Of a DNA stretch of 64,000 bases, positions 1-9,486 are shown piece after piece. Source of the DNA: Limnomonas spitsbergensis (taxonomy: Eukaryota > Chlorophyta > Chlorophyceae > Chlamydomonadales); contig JAYJMM010000113.1 of assembly GCA_037349105.1 (NCBI GenBank), forward strand, positions 434,001-498,000, written 5' to 3'. Position 1 is the stretch's first letter; each line of letters opens with the position of its first letter. The notes under the pieces were generated by a model. It did not search any database, was not told the DNA's origin, and worked only from the letters and a program-made list of their open reading frames with translations. Both the position numbers and the translations under genes were made by a program.

Positions 1-3000
1 AGCTGTGTCAGGTCTTCCTCGAGGTCATGCCCCGGACTCCCTGGTCCTGGGCCTCTGTCGGATGGCATAATATCTCCCTCTGCATCCTGAGCCTCTGCTC
101 TGGCGGCGCTATCCTGGTCCGGGGGCATGGCTCCTTCCTCGTACCACTCCTCTTCTGACCCCGTAATCTCCACCAGTGGTGGCGGTCCTTCCGAAAGGTC
201 GTCGCTGTATCCTGGGTTCCTGCTGTCCAGGTCCTCTGCAAGCAGGGCACCGGTACTGTATCGGGGTGACTGGGGCTCTGCCCGTCCCCTAGGCTCAGAT
301 TCCGGTGCAGACCCTCCCATTCCTTCCGCGGGCTCCAGCCATTCCCATGAGGATGCGGCTGCCCCGAATGTCGTGACGAATGCTGCCTGGGTCCATTCTG
401 GTTCTTCTTCCTGTGTAGGACCGTTGGTGGCGGCCGCAGGTTCCTCCGAGAAGGGACCGCGCCTGCCCACCAGCCAGTGTCCTATCCTTGGCTGGTTCCT
501 CAGGGCCTCCAATTCCTCCTCAATGCCGACCTCCCCTGCTCCTCTGAACAGGGTGTGCCGCGTGCGCACCCCTGCCGGGTGCGCCTGTTTCCACAACTGC
601 GTTGTTATGCCGTCTGCCTGCCAATAGGGTAGCACGCTGCTTGCCCTGTTGTCGTGCCACGCTCTCCTCTCCAGACGCACCCACTGGAGCACGCATGCTT
701 CCAGTCGTTCTACTGCGAACGGCGAGCGCGCAAGCTCCTCCTCTCCTTCCCACATGGCTCCCGATGCTGGCGTCCTCTGTGGCCCGTAAGGCCAGGTGGG
801 GCAGGCTGTTATGTCAATAGGTGCCCACTGCCCCTCTACACCCCACACGTGCCGCATGGCCGCTGACAGCTGTCCTGGGAGCAAGACTCGCTGCAGCACC
901 AGAAGCATGAGCGTCCACACTGTTGGATCTGCTCCCCTGGCGTATGTGTAGGCGTGGAACTCTGCCTCATCCACCGACGCGCATTTAGTGATTGCCACGT
1001 TGTCCTGGTGCCTTGCGAACAGGTAGACGGGCTTGTCGTCCTGAGTGGCGTGCATGTGGATCCATGCTGCTGAAACAGGTACCTCCCCATCTTCCACCTC
1101 CTCATAGTAGTAAGTTACTAGCTGCTGGACCGGGATGGCTGACCTGGCCTCCCCGGGTGCCGTCCCCCATGGCACGGCCTGTCCTGCGACCATCCTGGGA
1201 ATGACGATGGACGCCTCAATGGTCGCCTCACACCGCCTTGGCCTGCCCGGATGGCACAGCCCTGCCTCGGCTGGGGCTTGCACTGCTGTCCCCTCAAACT
1301 CTGCGTACTCGCCCATGGCTTGCACTGGCACATAGAATGCGCGGTCTCTGAGAGCTACGCTCCCCATCAGCTGACGCACGCAGTCCTCCGCCCATGGCGA
1401 GCGCATGAACCCGGGCTGCGCACCCTGCCACAGCCCCTCTGTGCGCGCGCTGTTGGGCACGTCCGGGTGCGCCCTGGCTGCCGCCTCCACCGCTGTGATG
1501 CCCTCCGCGACTGCCAGAGTCACCATTTCATGTACGCAGCATACATAGATGGGGTGCCGTTCCCACCTGCGCGCCATGTAACTGGGCATGTTTGTGCTGG
1601 GCCGTATGTACCCTTTGAGTGCTGCCAACAGTAACACCGCAGTCACTGCATCCCCCGGGAAGATCATCCGGGCCACCGCCTGACTGGCTGCCCGCCTGTT
1701 CACGCACATCTGCACGCCGCCTTCCTGGAGCCTGTGGTTGTGCACCCTACACAGCCCGTCCAAGCAATCTGCTGGCATGGTGAGCATGGCCATGGAGGTG
1801 GACGCCTCTGGCATCTCTTCCCCCAGGCGGTAATACTGCACAAAGGGCTCGCTCTCTGGTGGAGTTGGCGGATACGGCTCTATGTAGGCCCGCTCTCTGC
1901 TGTATGATCTCTCTCTGCTGAAGGACTGGTCAAGCTGGCTGTCCTCGCCCCCTGCGTCGGACCTCCCTCCCCTCTCACTGCTGCGCTGCGTCTCTCCGTA
2001 CTCGTCTACTCCTCCCCAAGCATTGCACCGAGAGGTAGTGCCTTTATGGGTCCTAACGGGCCCTGCTGGGCTGTCCTGCTGGCTCAATGCCGCGGCCCCC
2101 CTGGCCCCTGGGCGGCGACCGCGCTTGCTGGCTGGGGCCCTCCCGGTGGCTGCTCCTGCTACCCCTCTTCCTGTGTCGCGCTTGCCCTCCGGGGTACCTG
2201 GACATAACACGGCAAACTCTGCCTCACGCAATGGTGATGGTTCCCGAGGTTCATATTCAGGTTCATAACCTCCTTCTGAAAGGTTGGAGCCGTCCCAACT
2301 GGAACCGGTCTCCCACCCGTCTACGCTGTGCTGGGGCAATGCCCCCTGCTCGCGTCTCTCAAACTCATCCCACTGTGTATTGTACTTGTCCCACTCCACG
2401 TCGAGGAACCTCTGCAAAATACACGGCCAACCTTCACACGGGGCTGGGCACCCCCTCCGCTGGAGGTCCCTCAATAATCCCATCGCATGTGTCACTGATC
2501 TGGCCGACCCTGCTGGCATGGTCCCATAATGGTTCATGGCCAACGCCTCTACTGCCATTGCCCAGTGGTTTACCTGCCTGGCCACCTGCCCTTCTGGCAC
2601 CCTCTGTGGAGTCACCTGAGCTGGTGCTGCTTGGTGGACCTCAGCCTGGCTGGCACCCCTGTCCTGGCTAAACCCCATGTGGCTGGTCATGAAACACGTG
2701 TGGTTTCCTGTCCCACCCCACCTTGGTTGTTCGCCTTGGCATGTTGTTTCCTGACGCTCCGGTGGTCCTGGCCACGCGCTTGAGCCCGCTGCTGCCTGCT
2801 GGCGGTCCCCTTCGCGGGGCGTCCCCATAGCAGTCTCGAAGTTCCGGTGCCGGTTTCCCTCGGGGGCATCTTGGCTTCTGCCAGGCCCTCTGGCCCCATA
2901 GCCCCGTGCTGGGCCTGCAGGTGCTCCTGGCCTGTTGCCTGTTTGTACGGCTTGCTCAGGGTTGGTGCATTCGTTGGCAAAGTGCCCTGGCTGGCCGCAC

Positions 3001-6000
3001 CTGTAGCAGGCTCCCCCATGGCGGGGTCCTAGATTGCGTTTTGGCTCTGCCATCCCACTGCCTCCTGCCTGGGCCCTGCCTGGCGGACTCAGACCTGGGC
3101 CTCTCTGGTGTCCCGGCCCCTGCCTGTACGGCCTGGCAAACTCCTCTGGTCGCCGCTCCCTGGACCTGCCCCTGGGCTGTTCCCTGCTGGGTGACTGGTG
3201 CCTGCGGTCCCTTTCGGGAGACTGCCGCCTGCGGTCCCAGCCCCGCTCCTCGCTGGTGTTGCGCTGCGCCTTGCCCTGTCGCTGGGCCCTGGCTTCCGGT
3301 GTGGGTACCACCCCGTGGCGCTCCTCACTGATGGCTCTTTGCGCGCTTCTGCTGCGCTGTCGGAGTCTTCTGTTCCCTGAGTCGCTGGAGTCGTTGCTCT
3401 TAGCTTCCTGCTGACCCGCGGCCTGTTGCTCTTCTCCCCGCGGTTCCCCCTGGTCGAAATGCTCGCTCTCCACGTTTGATAACGGGGACGGGGTCTCCAT
3501 CATTTTCCTGAAGCATTCTGCCGTCTCTGGGTCCACTGCAACTGGGAGCGGCTGTCCGTGGTTTGGCAGCCCCCCCAAGTGCTGTGTTCCTAGGGCTTCT
3601 TGCAGCTTAGTCAGCTCATCTGCACGCAGGATGTACTGCTGATGGACCTCTGCCATGGCTTGCTGAGCATCCTGGATGCTCTTCCACCTGCCCAACTGGC
3701 CTCCTAGGTACTCGACGATTCCTGCCGCCTGCTTCCACATCTGGTTTTCTCTCCACTTGAGAGCTTGTTCCAGCCCTTCAATTCGCCCGGTCAGCCTGCC
3801 GATGTGTCTGTCTCGACTGCTGGTCCCTGGCTCTGGAACCTTTTCGCCGCTGCACTCCTCCTCCTCCTCTTCCATCTCTTCTTCCTGCGCCTCACCAGTG
3901 CTGCCGCTTGCTTGTTGCGCAGCGGGCCTTGCCACCTTTGGCTGCCCTTGCAGCTGCTGCTTTTGCGCCTGCCTGCCAGCGCCGCCGCTTGCCTGTTGCT
4001 CACTCGGCCCTGCCACCTGTGGCTGTTCTTGCAGCTGCTGCTTTTGCGCCTGCCTGCCAGCGCCGCCGCTTGCCTGTTGCGCACTAGGCCCTGCCGCCTG
4101 TGGCTGCCCTTGCGGCTGCTGCTTTTGCGCCTGCTCGCCCCTGCTGGGCACTGATTTTACCTGTGCAGCTCTGTCAGCTGCGGCTGTGCCGTATCCCCTC
4201 TGCTTTGCGACCGGCGGTGCTGCCTGCACCGCAGGCGCTGTCCCTGGGATCCGCGAAAGATCCTGAATCCTCCTCTCGCACTCCTCTGCCGAGTGCCTGG
4301 CTGGCTTCCCGCACAAGGCGCACGGGTGGCTGGGGCATGCTGGCAAGAAGCTCCTGACGAGTTCTCTATCCTTGTCAGAGACTCCCGCGGCTCTGCGCGC
4401 TCTGGTCACCTCCTCTGAGGTTGCTGCGCCGGCCTCTGCCATTGCTGCCTCGATCGGCACCAGCCTTTGTCTTTGGAGCCTGGGGTGTACCGTGTTGCCC
4501 GGTCCTGTGTCCTGTCCAGCTCTCATAGCGGTACCTGCGCGTGTGGCCATGGCATGCTGTAAGAGCGGCTCGTGCTCTGCCTCAACTGTTGCAGCGGGCC
4601 ACCCTTCTCTTTCTGCGAACCCACACTGGATTCCTGCCCACGCCACTGCTGCTGCCTGGTACCCCCCTGCTGGGGATGCCCGCATTAGTGGCAGCGTAAG
4701 GTCCCTGACCCCTTGCGCCCTCTGTGAGCCCTCTCTGGGTCGTAAGGTCAGTCTTCCTGCTGCCTCTAATACCCCGTTATACTTGAGGAACTCCGGGTTC
4801 CCTACCAAGTGCTCATATGCGTCTGGTGGCGTCTTAACGACCCTGACCACCGTGGGCTCCATAATGGCATTGGGCCCGCCATATCCATACACCACATAAA
4901 TGAACAGCACTCCATACAGATCTGCCCATGCATTGTCTGTGGTACGTATCTTCTCATCCGTACGCACCAGCTCCGCCCCCATGGCAACTAATTGCTCTGC
5001 AATATTGACAGTGATGACATGGCACGTGCATGCTGAGTCCATGAGGGCTTTCTGAGCCACCAGGACCTTCCCTTTGACCATAAGTCCCACACACTGCTCC
5101 AGATTGCTTCTGTCATTTTTGAAATACTGCAGCTGGGGTGCAGCTGTCATCGTTCTACTCTCTGGCCTGGTGTTACTGGTCTCACCCGTGTAGTTGTAGT
5201 TGTCTGCTCCCATTGGCATCGTGGTGAAAGACAGCGCTGAGAGTCTCTCGTTCAGCTTGAACACCTGTAGGCGGATGTCGGACATATCGTCAGCTAGTTT
5301 ACTCAATACCAGCCTCTTTGCCCCCTTCCTGGAGGAAGGTTCCAGGAATTCTGGCACTGGTTCCTCCTCCTGAAAAGGTTCTGGCATAAATGACTTAGGA
5401 CGGGCGTTATGAACCGCCTGTTTGAAACCCGCAGGCTTGGGCACCAGCCCAACCTGCGTCATGAGCGCCACGGACTCGCTGAGCATCTCTGCCATGGTCT
5501 GGTGCCAGCCTTCTGGCTCAGCCTGCACCGTTGCATTGCTTAGATGCGACACGTGGGCCGCCTGCTGCGCCTGACCCCCCTGGCCAGGCCCAGGCCTTGG
5601 ATACTGCCTATTGTTCTGATTCCGTTCATACGGCCTGCCTGCAGCCTGTCCCTGCTGCGGCCTTGGCGGTAGAGGATACTGCTGTTGCTGCGGATACTGC
5701 TGTTGCGGCGGATACTGCTGTTGCGGCTGTCTGGCCGGTCCAGGTGTGATGTCTGTAACCAGGGGCATAGGCATGCGCTCATCCCTGGCCCTGGGCGTCC
5801 TGCAGTCCCTGGCCAGGTGCGCCGTGCTACCACACTGGTAGCATGCCTTGGCTGCTCCCAGGGTGCCCTCTGCGCTGTAATTTGCCGTCCTTGTTTGGTC
5901 CGCCCAGGTAACTCCTCTGGGTTTACCATCCACCCGCAACTGTGGTACTGCTGCTGAGCCTGCGGGGTGCACTACCCCTTCAAGGCGTGTCCGCATCTCC

Positions 6001-6659
6001 CACTGTCCCGTTCTCTCTTTTCTGCCCCTGTTGGGCTGTGCATCTCCCTGGCTAGGCCCGCTGTTGGTCATTTGCCTGAAGCCGGTTCCTCCCAGGTCAC
6101 CCATTTCCAGGGCAAACCTCTCCCACAGCACCACCTGCTGTGTGAGTACTGCGATCTGGTCTTCATCGTTCATGCTGAGGTACCCTGGCACCGTCATAAC
6201 GAACTTGCTCAGCTTGGCTCTAGCAACGGCTGGGAGTCCGTCGTGGAACATGCGCGAGACAGAGTGGCTTCTGCCGAAGTGATCTACTGCATCCCTTGAG
6301 ATCTGCAGCAACTCTGCCGTTGTCAGCACTCTGTGAGCAAATGCTTCCACCGTCTCTTCTGGCTTGACGTCCGGATCTAGAGTAGTCTTTACTCCTAGCC
6401 TGAGGTTGGTGATGGCTGTCCTCTCCTCTGAAGTTGGTTTTCCCACTTCCGCCTGGACCACCCTGATCCACAAAGTGAGCAGCGAGGCCTCGCAACCCTG
6501 CCCCTCTGCTGGGGCGATCCACTGCTGCCCGATCCGTTCCACCTCTCTGGCAATTCTGTTTCCTGCGTGGGGCGCTGCCCTGATGGCTGCCATCAGTGGC
6601 CCCATGCTGGCCGGCTTGCTGTCCCACAGCTTGACCAGCGACTTGATCAGCAACGTCAT
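1..6659 (-). CDS. Retroelement polyprotein ORF2: gag-like, three CCHC knuckles, protease-like motif (partial)
   Basis: The minus frame whose codons begin at positions 2 modulo 3 has its last stop (TAG) near 6671 and is then open to the window edge, about 2219 codons from the ATG at 6659. The first 250 residues are helical and capsid-like. A perfect knuckle (CYQCGSTAHLARDC) spans 5802-5843, followed by a QQQYP-rich stretch. A protease-like motif, MDSACTCHVIT, has its DSA at 5031-5039 (family consensus is D[ST]G). A variant knuckle (C-x2-C-x5-H-x4-C) spans 4278-4322, three imperfect repeats of about 27 residues lie at 3895-4135, and a second perfect knuckle (CYRCGQPGHFANEC) spans 2967-3008. The part nearest the edge is acidic and unrecognised. 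Knuckles downstream of the protease and the absence of RT over so long a stretch are unusual. Expression may use a +1 shift from ORF1 or its own ATG. Confidence 0.8.
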   Translation of the reverse strand, partial: MTLLIKSLVKLWDSKPASMGPLMAAIRAAPHAGNRIAREVERIGQQWIAPAEGQGCEASLLTLWIRVVQAEVGKPTSEERTAITNLRLGVKTTLDPDVKPEETVEAFAHRVLTTAELLQISRDAVDHFGRSHSVSRMFHDGLPAVARAKLSKFVMTVPGYLSMNDEDQIAVLTQQVVLWERFALEMGDLGGTGFRQMTNSGPSQGDAQPNRGRKERTGQWEMRTRLEGVVHPAGSAAVPQLRVDGKPRGVTWADQTRTANYSAEGTLGAAKACYQCGSTAHLARDCRTPRARDERMPMPLVTDITPGPARQPQQQYPPQQQYPQQQQYPLPPRPQQGQAAGRPYERNQNNRQYPRPGPGQGGQAQQAAHVSHLSNATVQAEPEGWHQTMAEMLSESVALMTQVGLVPKPAGFKQAVHNARPKSFMPEPFQEEEPVPEFLEPSSRKGAKRLVLSKLADDMSDIRLQVFKLNERLSALSFTTMPMGADNYNYTGETSNTRPESRTMTAAPQLQYFKNDRSNLEQCVGLMVKGKVLVAQKALMDSACTCHVITVNIAEQLVAMGAELVRTDEKIRTTDNAWADLYGVLFIYVVYGYGGPNAIMEPTVVRVVKTPPDAYEHLVGNPEFLKYNGVLEAAGRLTLRPREGSQRAQGVRDLTLPLMRASPAGGYQAAAVAWAGIQCGFAEREGWPAATVEAEHEPLLQHAMATRAGTAMRAGQDTGPGNTVHPRLQRQRLVPIEAAMAEAGAATSEEVTRARRAAGVSDKDRELVRSFLPACPSHPCALCGKPARHSAEECERRIQDLSRIPGTAPAVQAAPPVAKQRGYGTAAADRAAQVKSVPSRGEQAQKQQPQGQPQAAGPSAQQASGGAGRQAQKQQLQEQPQVAGPSEQQASGGAGRQAQKQQLQGQPKVARPAAQQASGSTGEAQEEEMEEEEEECSGEKVPEPGTSSRDRHIGRLTGRIEGLEQALKWRENQMWKQAAGIVEYLGGQLGRWKSIQDAQQAMAEVHQQYILRADELTKLQEALGTQHLGGLPNHGQPLPVAVDPETAECFRKMMETPSPLSNVESEHFDQGEPRGEEQQAAGQQEAKSNDSSDSGNRRLRQRSRSAQRAISEERHGVVPTPEARAQRQGKAQRNTSEERGWDRRRQSPERDRRHQSPSREQPRGRSRERRPEEFARPYRQGPGHQRGPGLSPPGRAQAGGSGMAEPKRNLGPRHGGACYRCGQPGHFANECTNPEQAVQTGNRPGAPAGPARGYGARGPGRSQDAPEGNRHRNFETAMGTPREGDRQQAAAGSSAWPGPPERQETTCQGEQPRWGGTGNHTCFMTSHMGFSQDRGASQAEVHQAAPAQVTPQRVPEGQVARQVNHWAMAVEALAMNHYGTMPAGSARSVTHAMGLLRDLQRRGCPAPCEGWPCILQRFLDVEWDKYNTQWDEFERREQGALPQHSVDGWETGSSWDGSNLSEGGYEPEYEPREPSPLREAEFAVLCPGTPEGKRDTGRGVAGAATGRAPASKRGRRPGARGAAALSQQDSPAGPVRTHKGTTSRCNAWGGVDEYGETQRSSERGGRSDAGGEDSQLDQSFSRERSYSRERAYIEPYPPTPPESEPFVQYYRLGEEMPEASTSMAMLTMPADCLDGLCRVHNHRLQEGGVQMCVNRRAASQAVARMIFPGDAVTAVLLLAALKGYIRPSTNMPSYMARRWERHPIYVCCVHEMVTLAVAEGITAVEAAARAHPDVPNSARTEGLWQGAQPGFMRSPWAEDCVRQLMGSVALRDRAFYVPVQAMGEYAEFEGTAVQAPAEAGLCHPGRPRRCEATIEASIVIPRMVAGQAVPWGTAPGEARSAIPVQQLVTYYYEEVEDGEVPVSAAWIHMHATQDDKPVYLFARHQDNVAITKCASVDEAEFHAYTYARGADPTVWTLMLLVLQRVLLPGQLSAAMRHVWGVEGQWAPIDITACPTWPYGPQRTPASGAMWEGEEELARSPFAVERLEACVLQWVRLERRAWHDNRASSVLPYWQADGITTQLWKQAHPAGVRTRHTLFRGAGEVGIEEELEALRNQPRIGHWLVGRRGPFSEEPAAATNGPTQEEEPEWTQAAFVTTFGAAASSWEWLEPAEGMGGSAPESEPRGRAEPQSPRYSTGALLAEDLDSRNPGYSDDLSEGPPPLVEITGSEEEWYEEGAMPPDQDSAARAEAQDAEGDIMPSDRGPGPGSPGHDLEEDLTQ

Positions 6660-9486
6660 AGCTGACGGCTATTTCACCGGACACCACAGCCAGCGCTGGC
6701 TGGTCATCCGACATTGCCAGCCTGTTGTGCGATCCCCAGTATCCACACGCCTGGCAATACTTCCTGGCTGCAACTGCGCCTGGGTGTGACATATCCAGGA
6801 CTGGCACGTTGCCTTGGATGGCTGGGATCTTGGTGACCTTGGCCACCCCTGTCAGCTGCAGGACCATCTGTTGCTGCAGCTGCAGGGTCACTCTCGCCTG
6901 CTCCCTGTCGATTCTCTTCATTTCTTGGTCGCTGGACTCCTGCCTGGTTCTTGGCCTGCGCCTGTCCGCTCCCCTTGGATCTGAATTCGGTGATTCTGAG
7001 CGCGATCCATATCCACCTCCGCTGCCTCCTGACGGGCTGCGTCCTGGACGGTATCTGTCGAATCTGTTGTCATTGTCCTCCTGATCATCCCTTGACGGCT
7101 GTCTGCCTGCTCTTCCTGCGGAGCTTCGACTCCCATCGCGCGGCTGCCTCCCGGTCTCACTTCTGCTTGGTCTGTCGCTCGACCCGGGTCTCCAAGGATT
7201 TGCTCTGCCTGGTCCTGCCTGCTCCCTGGGCGGTTCCTGGCTTTGCCGATCCTGCTGTGCTCCCCTGCCGCACTCATTGGTTCCTCTGGGTTGCTCCTGG
7301 TTTTGCTGCCTTGGCTGTTCCCAGCTGTCTGCCTGCCCCCTGGGCGGCTCCTGGCCTTGCCGCTCCTGCTGTGCTCCCCTGCTGCATTCATCGGCTCCTC
7401 TGGGTTGCTCCTGACTTTGCTGCCTTGGCTGTTCCCAGCTGTCTGCCTGCCCCCTGGACGGCTCCTGGCCTTGCTGGTTTGGCTGTTCCCTGTTGTATCC
7501 CTGCTCTCTGGGTATTTCCTGGCTTTGCCAGTACTGCTGTCCTTCACTGCTTGCTTGCCCCCTGGGCTGCCCTCTGTACTGTCTTCCTGGCTGCGTTCCT
7601 CCTGTGTAATTCCTGGCGAAGGAATCAGATTGCGTTTCCCCTCTGGCTTCCTGCCTTCTTGATCCGCTGCTGCGCACACTGCATGCTGGCTCATCCTGTT
7701 GCGCTCCTCTTGCTGCTCCCTCTTGCCTGTTCCTCAGGAATTCCTCAATGTTATCCAATTGGGTCTCCTGGCATGTGTTCTCTTTGTCCTCGACGATGCG
7801 CAGGAGTGCATAGGATTCCTGCTTGCTTGCTCTGCGCGTTGCTACGCCCTGCTCAGCCATCCTGGCCAGTGATCGGCTAGTCAACTCCACTCTTTCGCTG
7901 GCGGCTGGGCTACTGGCCCTGGGTTCTTCCCTGCCCCTTGGCCGCCCCCTGAGGCTCGGCTCACTGCTGACCTCAAAAAACTCCGATCTGGGTGTCGGTG
8001 TTGGCGCGGCCCTGGCCTGCTGCTGCCACCTCTGGACTTCCCTGAGATCTGCAGGTTGTTGCGCTGCTGTTTCGAATCCTTCCCACACCTGGTCCTCCTC
8101 ATCTTCTGGTTCGGAAGTGTGCTCCACTGGATGTCCTGTCACCTCATCACACCACTCATCTGCGAAAGCCTTGACAGCTAGGGCTGCTTCACGTCCTACC
8201 CTTCCCTTGGACACCTGTCCAAGGGCGGCCAACAGCACTGCCCTGTCCTGCCCGGTGTGGGACATACCCATCATGGCCTTTGTTGCCCATCCCTGCAGAT
8301 GATGGGCCCTGAACTCCTCAATGGCTGCGATTTGATCCTGGAGTTGCGAGAACGTCCTGGTACATACTTCTTTCCACAGGTTTGTTGCCCACTGCAAAAG
8401 TCCTGCCCAGCCGAGCGGCTGCATTTGCTTTTCTGGCTCCTCTTCGACGCTGACTTCTTCCACTGCCCTGGAGCGCTCTGGCTCGCTAGGTCTGGCATCC
8501 TGCGCCTGCGCTGGTCTTGGAAAAAATCCACGCCTGATTCCCTTGCTGCTGCCGCCTTGCATCTGGTTGCTAGACCCCATCTTGGGTGTCTGCACAGGTC
8601 TGCCCACACTGGGCGCAAACTTGGACAGCGGTGTCCCGTAGACTGTGGATCCCACCTCTCTTTTAACCAGCACCTTGCGTGGTCGCATTGGCTGTCTTGG
8701 GCGCAGTCCTGTCACTGGCTGCCGCTCCTTCTCTTCTTGCATCGGCTCAGGCAGCTCCTCCTCAGATATTAGGTCAGCCCACGGCTTTCCCACTGGTACA
8801 GCTGACTTTTCCTGTGGTTTTCTGCTGCTCCGCGGGACCTGCCTGGTTCCCGCTGTCTGGATCTCAGCTTCCATGCGCGTGACTTCTGCAAGTATACTCT
8901 CAACTTCCATGTCCTCTGCTTCCATTCGCTGTTTGTCTGGGCAGGTTTTATTATTGCCTGCAAACCCGCCTGGGGCTGCGGCTACCTCGGCCCTGAGATC
9001 CGGTTGGCTGGGCTCTTCTTTAACCCGCTGCGCAACCCTTGCCACCCTGGGCAGAATCTGCTGCGGCGCGGCCTCAGGTTCACCGCTCTGCCGCGTGTCA
9101 CAGCTCTGGGACGGTTCCGTTGCCTGATCCAAGATCAGCTCTGGGGTTCCCGCTTGAGTCTGCCACTGCTCGAAATTCAGACTGCTGTCTGAACCAGCGG
9201 GCAATGGACCCCCTCGACCAATGCCTTTTCGCGTTACGAGCACTGCACCATCTGCCTGCGCCCCTGCCTCTCTGGGCGGTTCACGGCCCGGCTCAGGCAT
9301 CTTGCGGTCCTCTGCAGATGGTTCCGCTGGCCCTGCCAGCTTCTCCGCCATTAACAGGGCTTCTGCCACAAATTCATCGCTAGCATTCCTCAGGTCTACA
9401 CCCGGCTCCAGCCCCCTCAGACGCCCACTCTTTCTTTGGACGTCAGGGTGCTGGTGCCTATCGGGATTCAGATCTACGCCTGTCAT
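6220..9486 (-). CDS. Retroelement ORF1: large gag-like, Q/R/E/P-rich protein
   Basis: Open frame of about 1090 codons; the first ATG is at 9486, since the upstream in-frame codon at 9498 is GTG. The N-terminal part is acidic, and the KGIGRGGPLP segment is shared with the second element at 22526-23851. The middle has charged, low-complexity sequence with two copies of a roughly 40-residue EPPRGQADSWEQPRQQ-type repeat (7230-7450). An incomplete zinc-knuckle-like segment (KYCQACGYWGSH, 6721-6765) sits near the functional end. Beyond about 6660 the frame looks like a shadow, because the +1 frame (ORF2) encodes the capsid-like sequence there. The real product probably ends or shifts near 6660-6671. 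Confidence 0.7.
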   Translation of the reverse strand: MTGVDLNPDRHQHPDVQRKSGRLRGLEPGVDLRNASDEFVAEALLMAEKLAGPAEPSAEDRKMPEPGREPPREAGAQADGAVLVTRKGIGRGGPLPAGSDSSLNFEQWQTQAGTPELILDQATEPSQSCDTRQSGEPEAAPQQILPRVARVAQRVKEEPSQPDLRAEVAAAPGGFAGNNKTCPDKQRMEAEDMEVESILAEVTRMEAEIQTAGTRQVPRSSRKPQEKSAVPVGKPWADLISEEELPEPMQEEKERQPVTGLRPRQPMRPRKVLVKREVGSTVYGTPLSKFAPSVGRPVQTPKMGSSNQMQGGSSKGIRRGFFPRPAQAQDARPSEPERSRAVEEVSVEEEPEKQMQPLGWAGLLQWATNLWKEVCTRTFSQLQDQIAAIEEFRAHHLQGWATKAMMGMSHTGQDRAVLLAALGQVSKGRVGREAALAVKAFADEWCDEVTGHPVEHTSEPEDEEDQVWEGFETAAQQPADLREVQRWQQQARAAPTPTPRSEFFEVSSEPSLRGRPRGREEPRASSPAASERVELTSRSLARMAEQGVATRRASKQESYALLRIVEDKENTCQETQLDNIEEFLRNRQEGAARGAQQDEPACSVRSSGSRRQEARGETQSDSFARNYTGGTQPGRQYRGQPRGQASSEGQQYWQSQEIPREQGYNREQPNQQGQEPSRGQADSWEQPRQQSQEQPRGADECSRGAQQERQGQEPPRGQADSWEQPRQQNQEQPRGTNECGRGAQQDRQSQEPPREQAGPGRANPWRPGSSDRPSRSETGRQPRDGSRSSAGRAGRQPSRDDQEDNDNRFDRYRPGRSPSGGSGGGYGSRSESPNSDPRGADRRRPRTRQESSDQEMKRIDREQARVTLQLQQQMVLQLTGVAKVTKIPAIQGNVPVLDMSHPGAVAARKYCQACGYWGSHNRLAMSDDQPALAVVSGEIAVSYDVADQVAGQAVGQQAGQHGATDGSHQGSAPRRKQNCQRGGTDRAAVDRPSRGAGLRGLAAHFVDQGGPGGSGKTNFRGEDSHHQPQARSKDYSRSGRQARRDGGSICSQSADNGRVAADLKGCSRSLRQKPLCLAHVPRRTPSRC

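Noticed and set aside
127..7880. Plus-strand frames of 60-309 codons rich in Leu, Pro, Ala and Cys
   Set aside because: All are antisense shadows of the retroelement ORFs on the minus strand.
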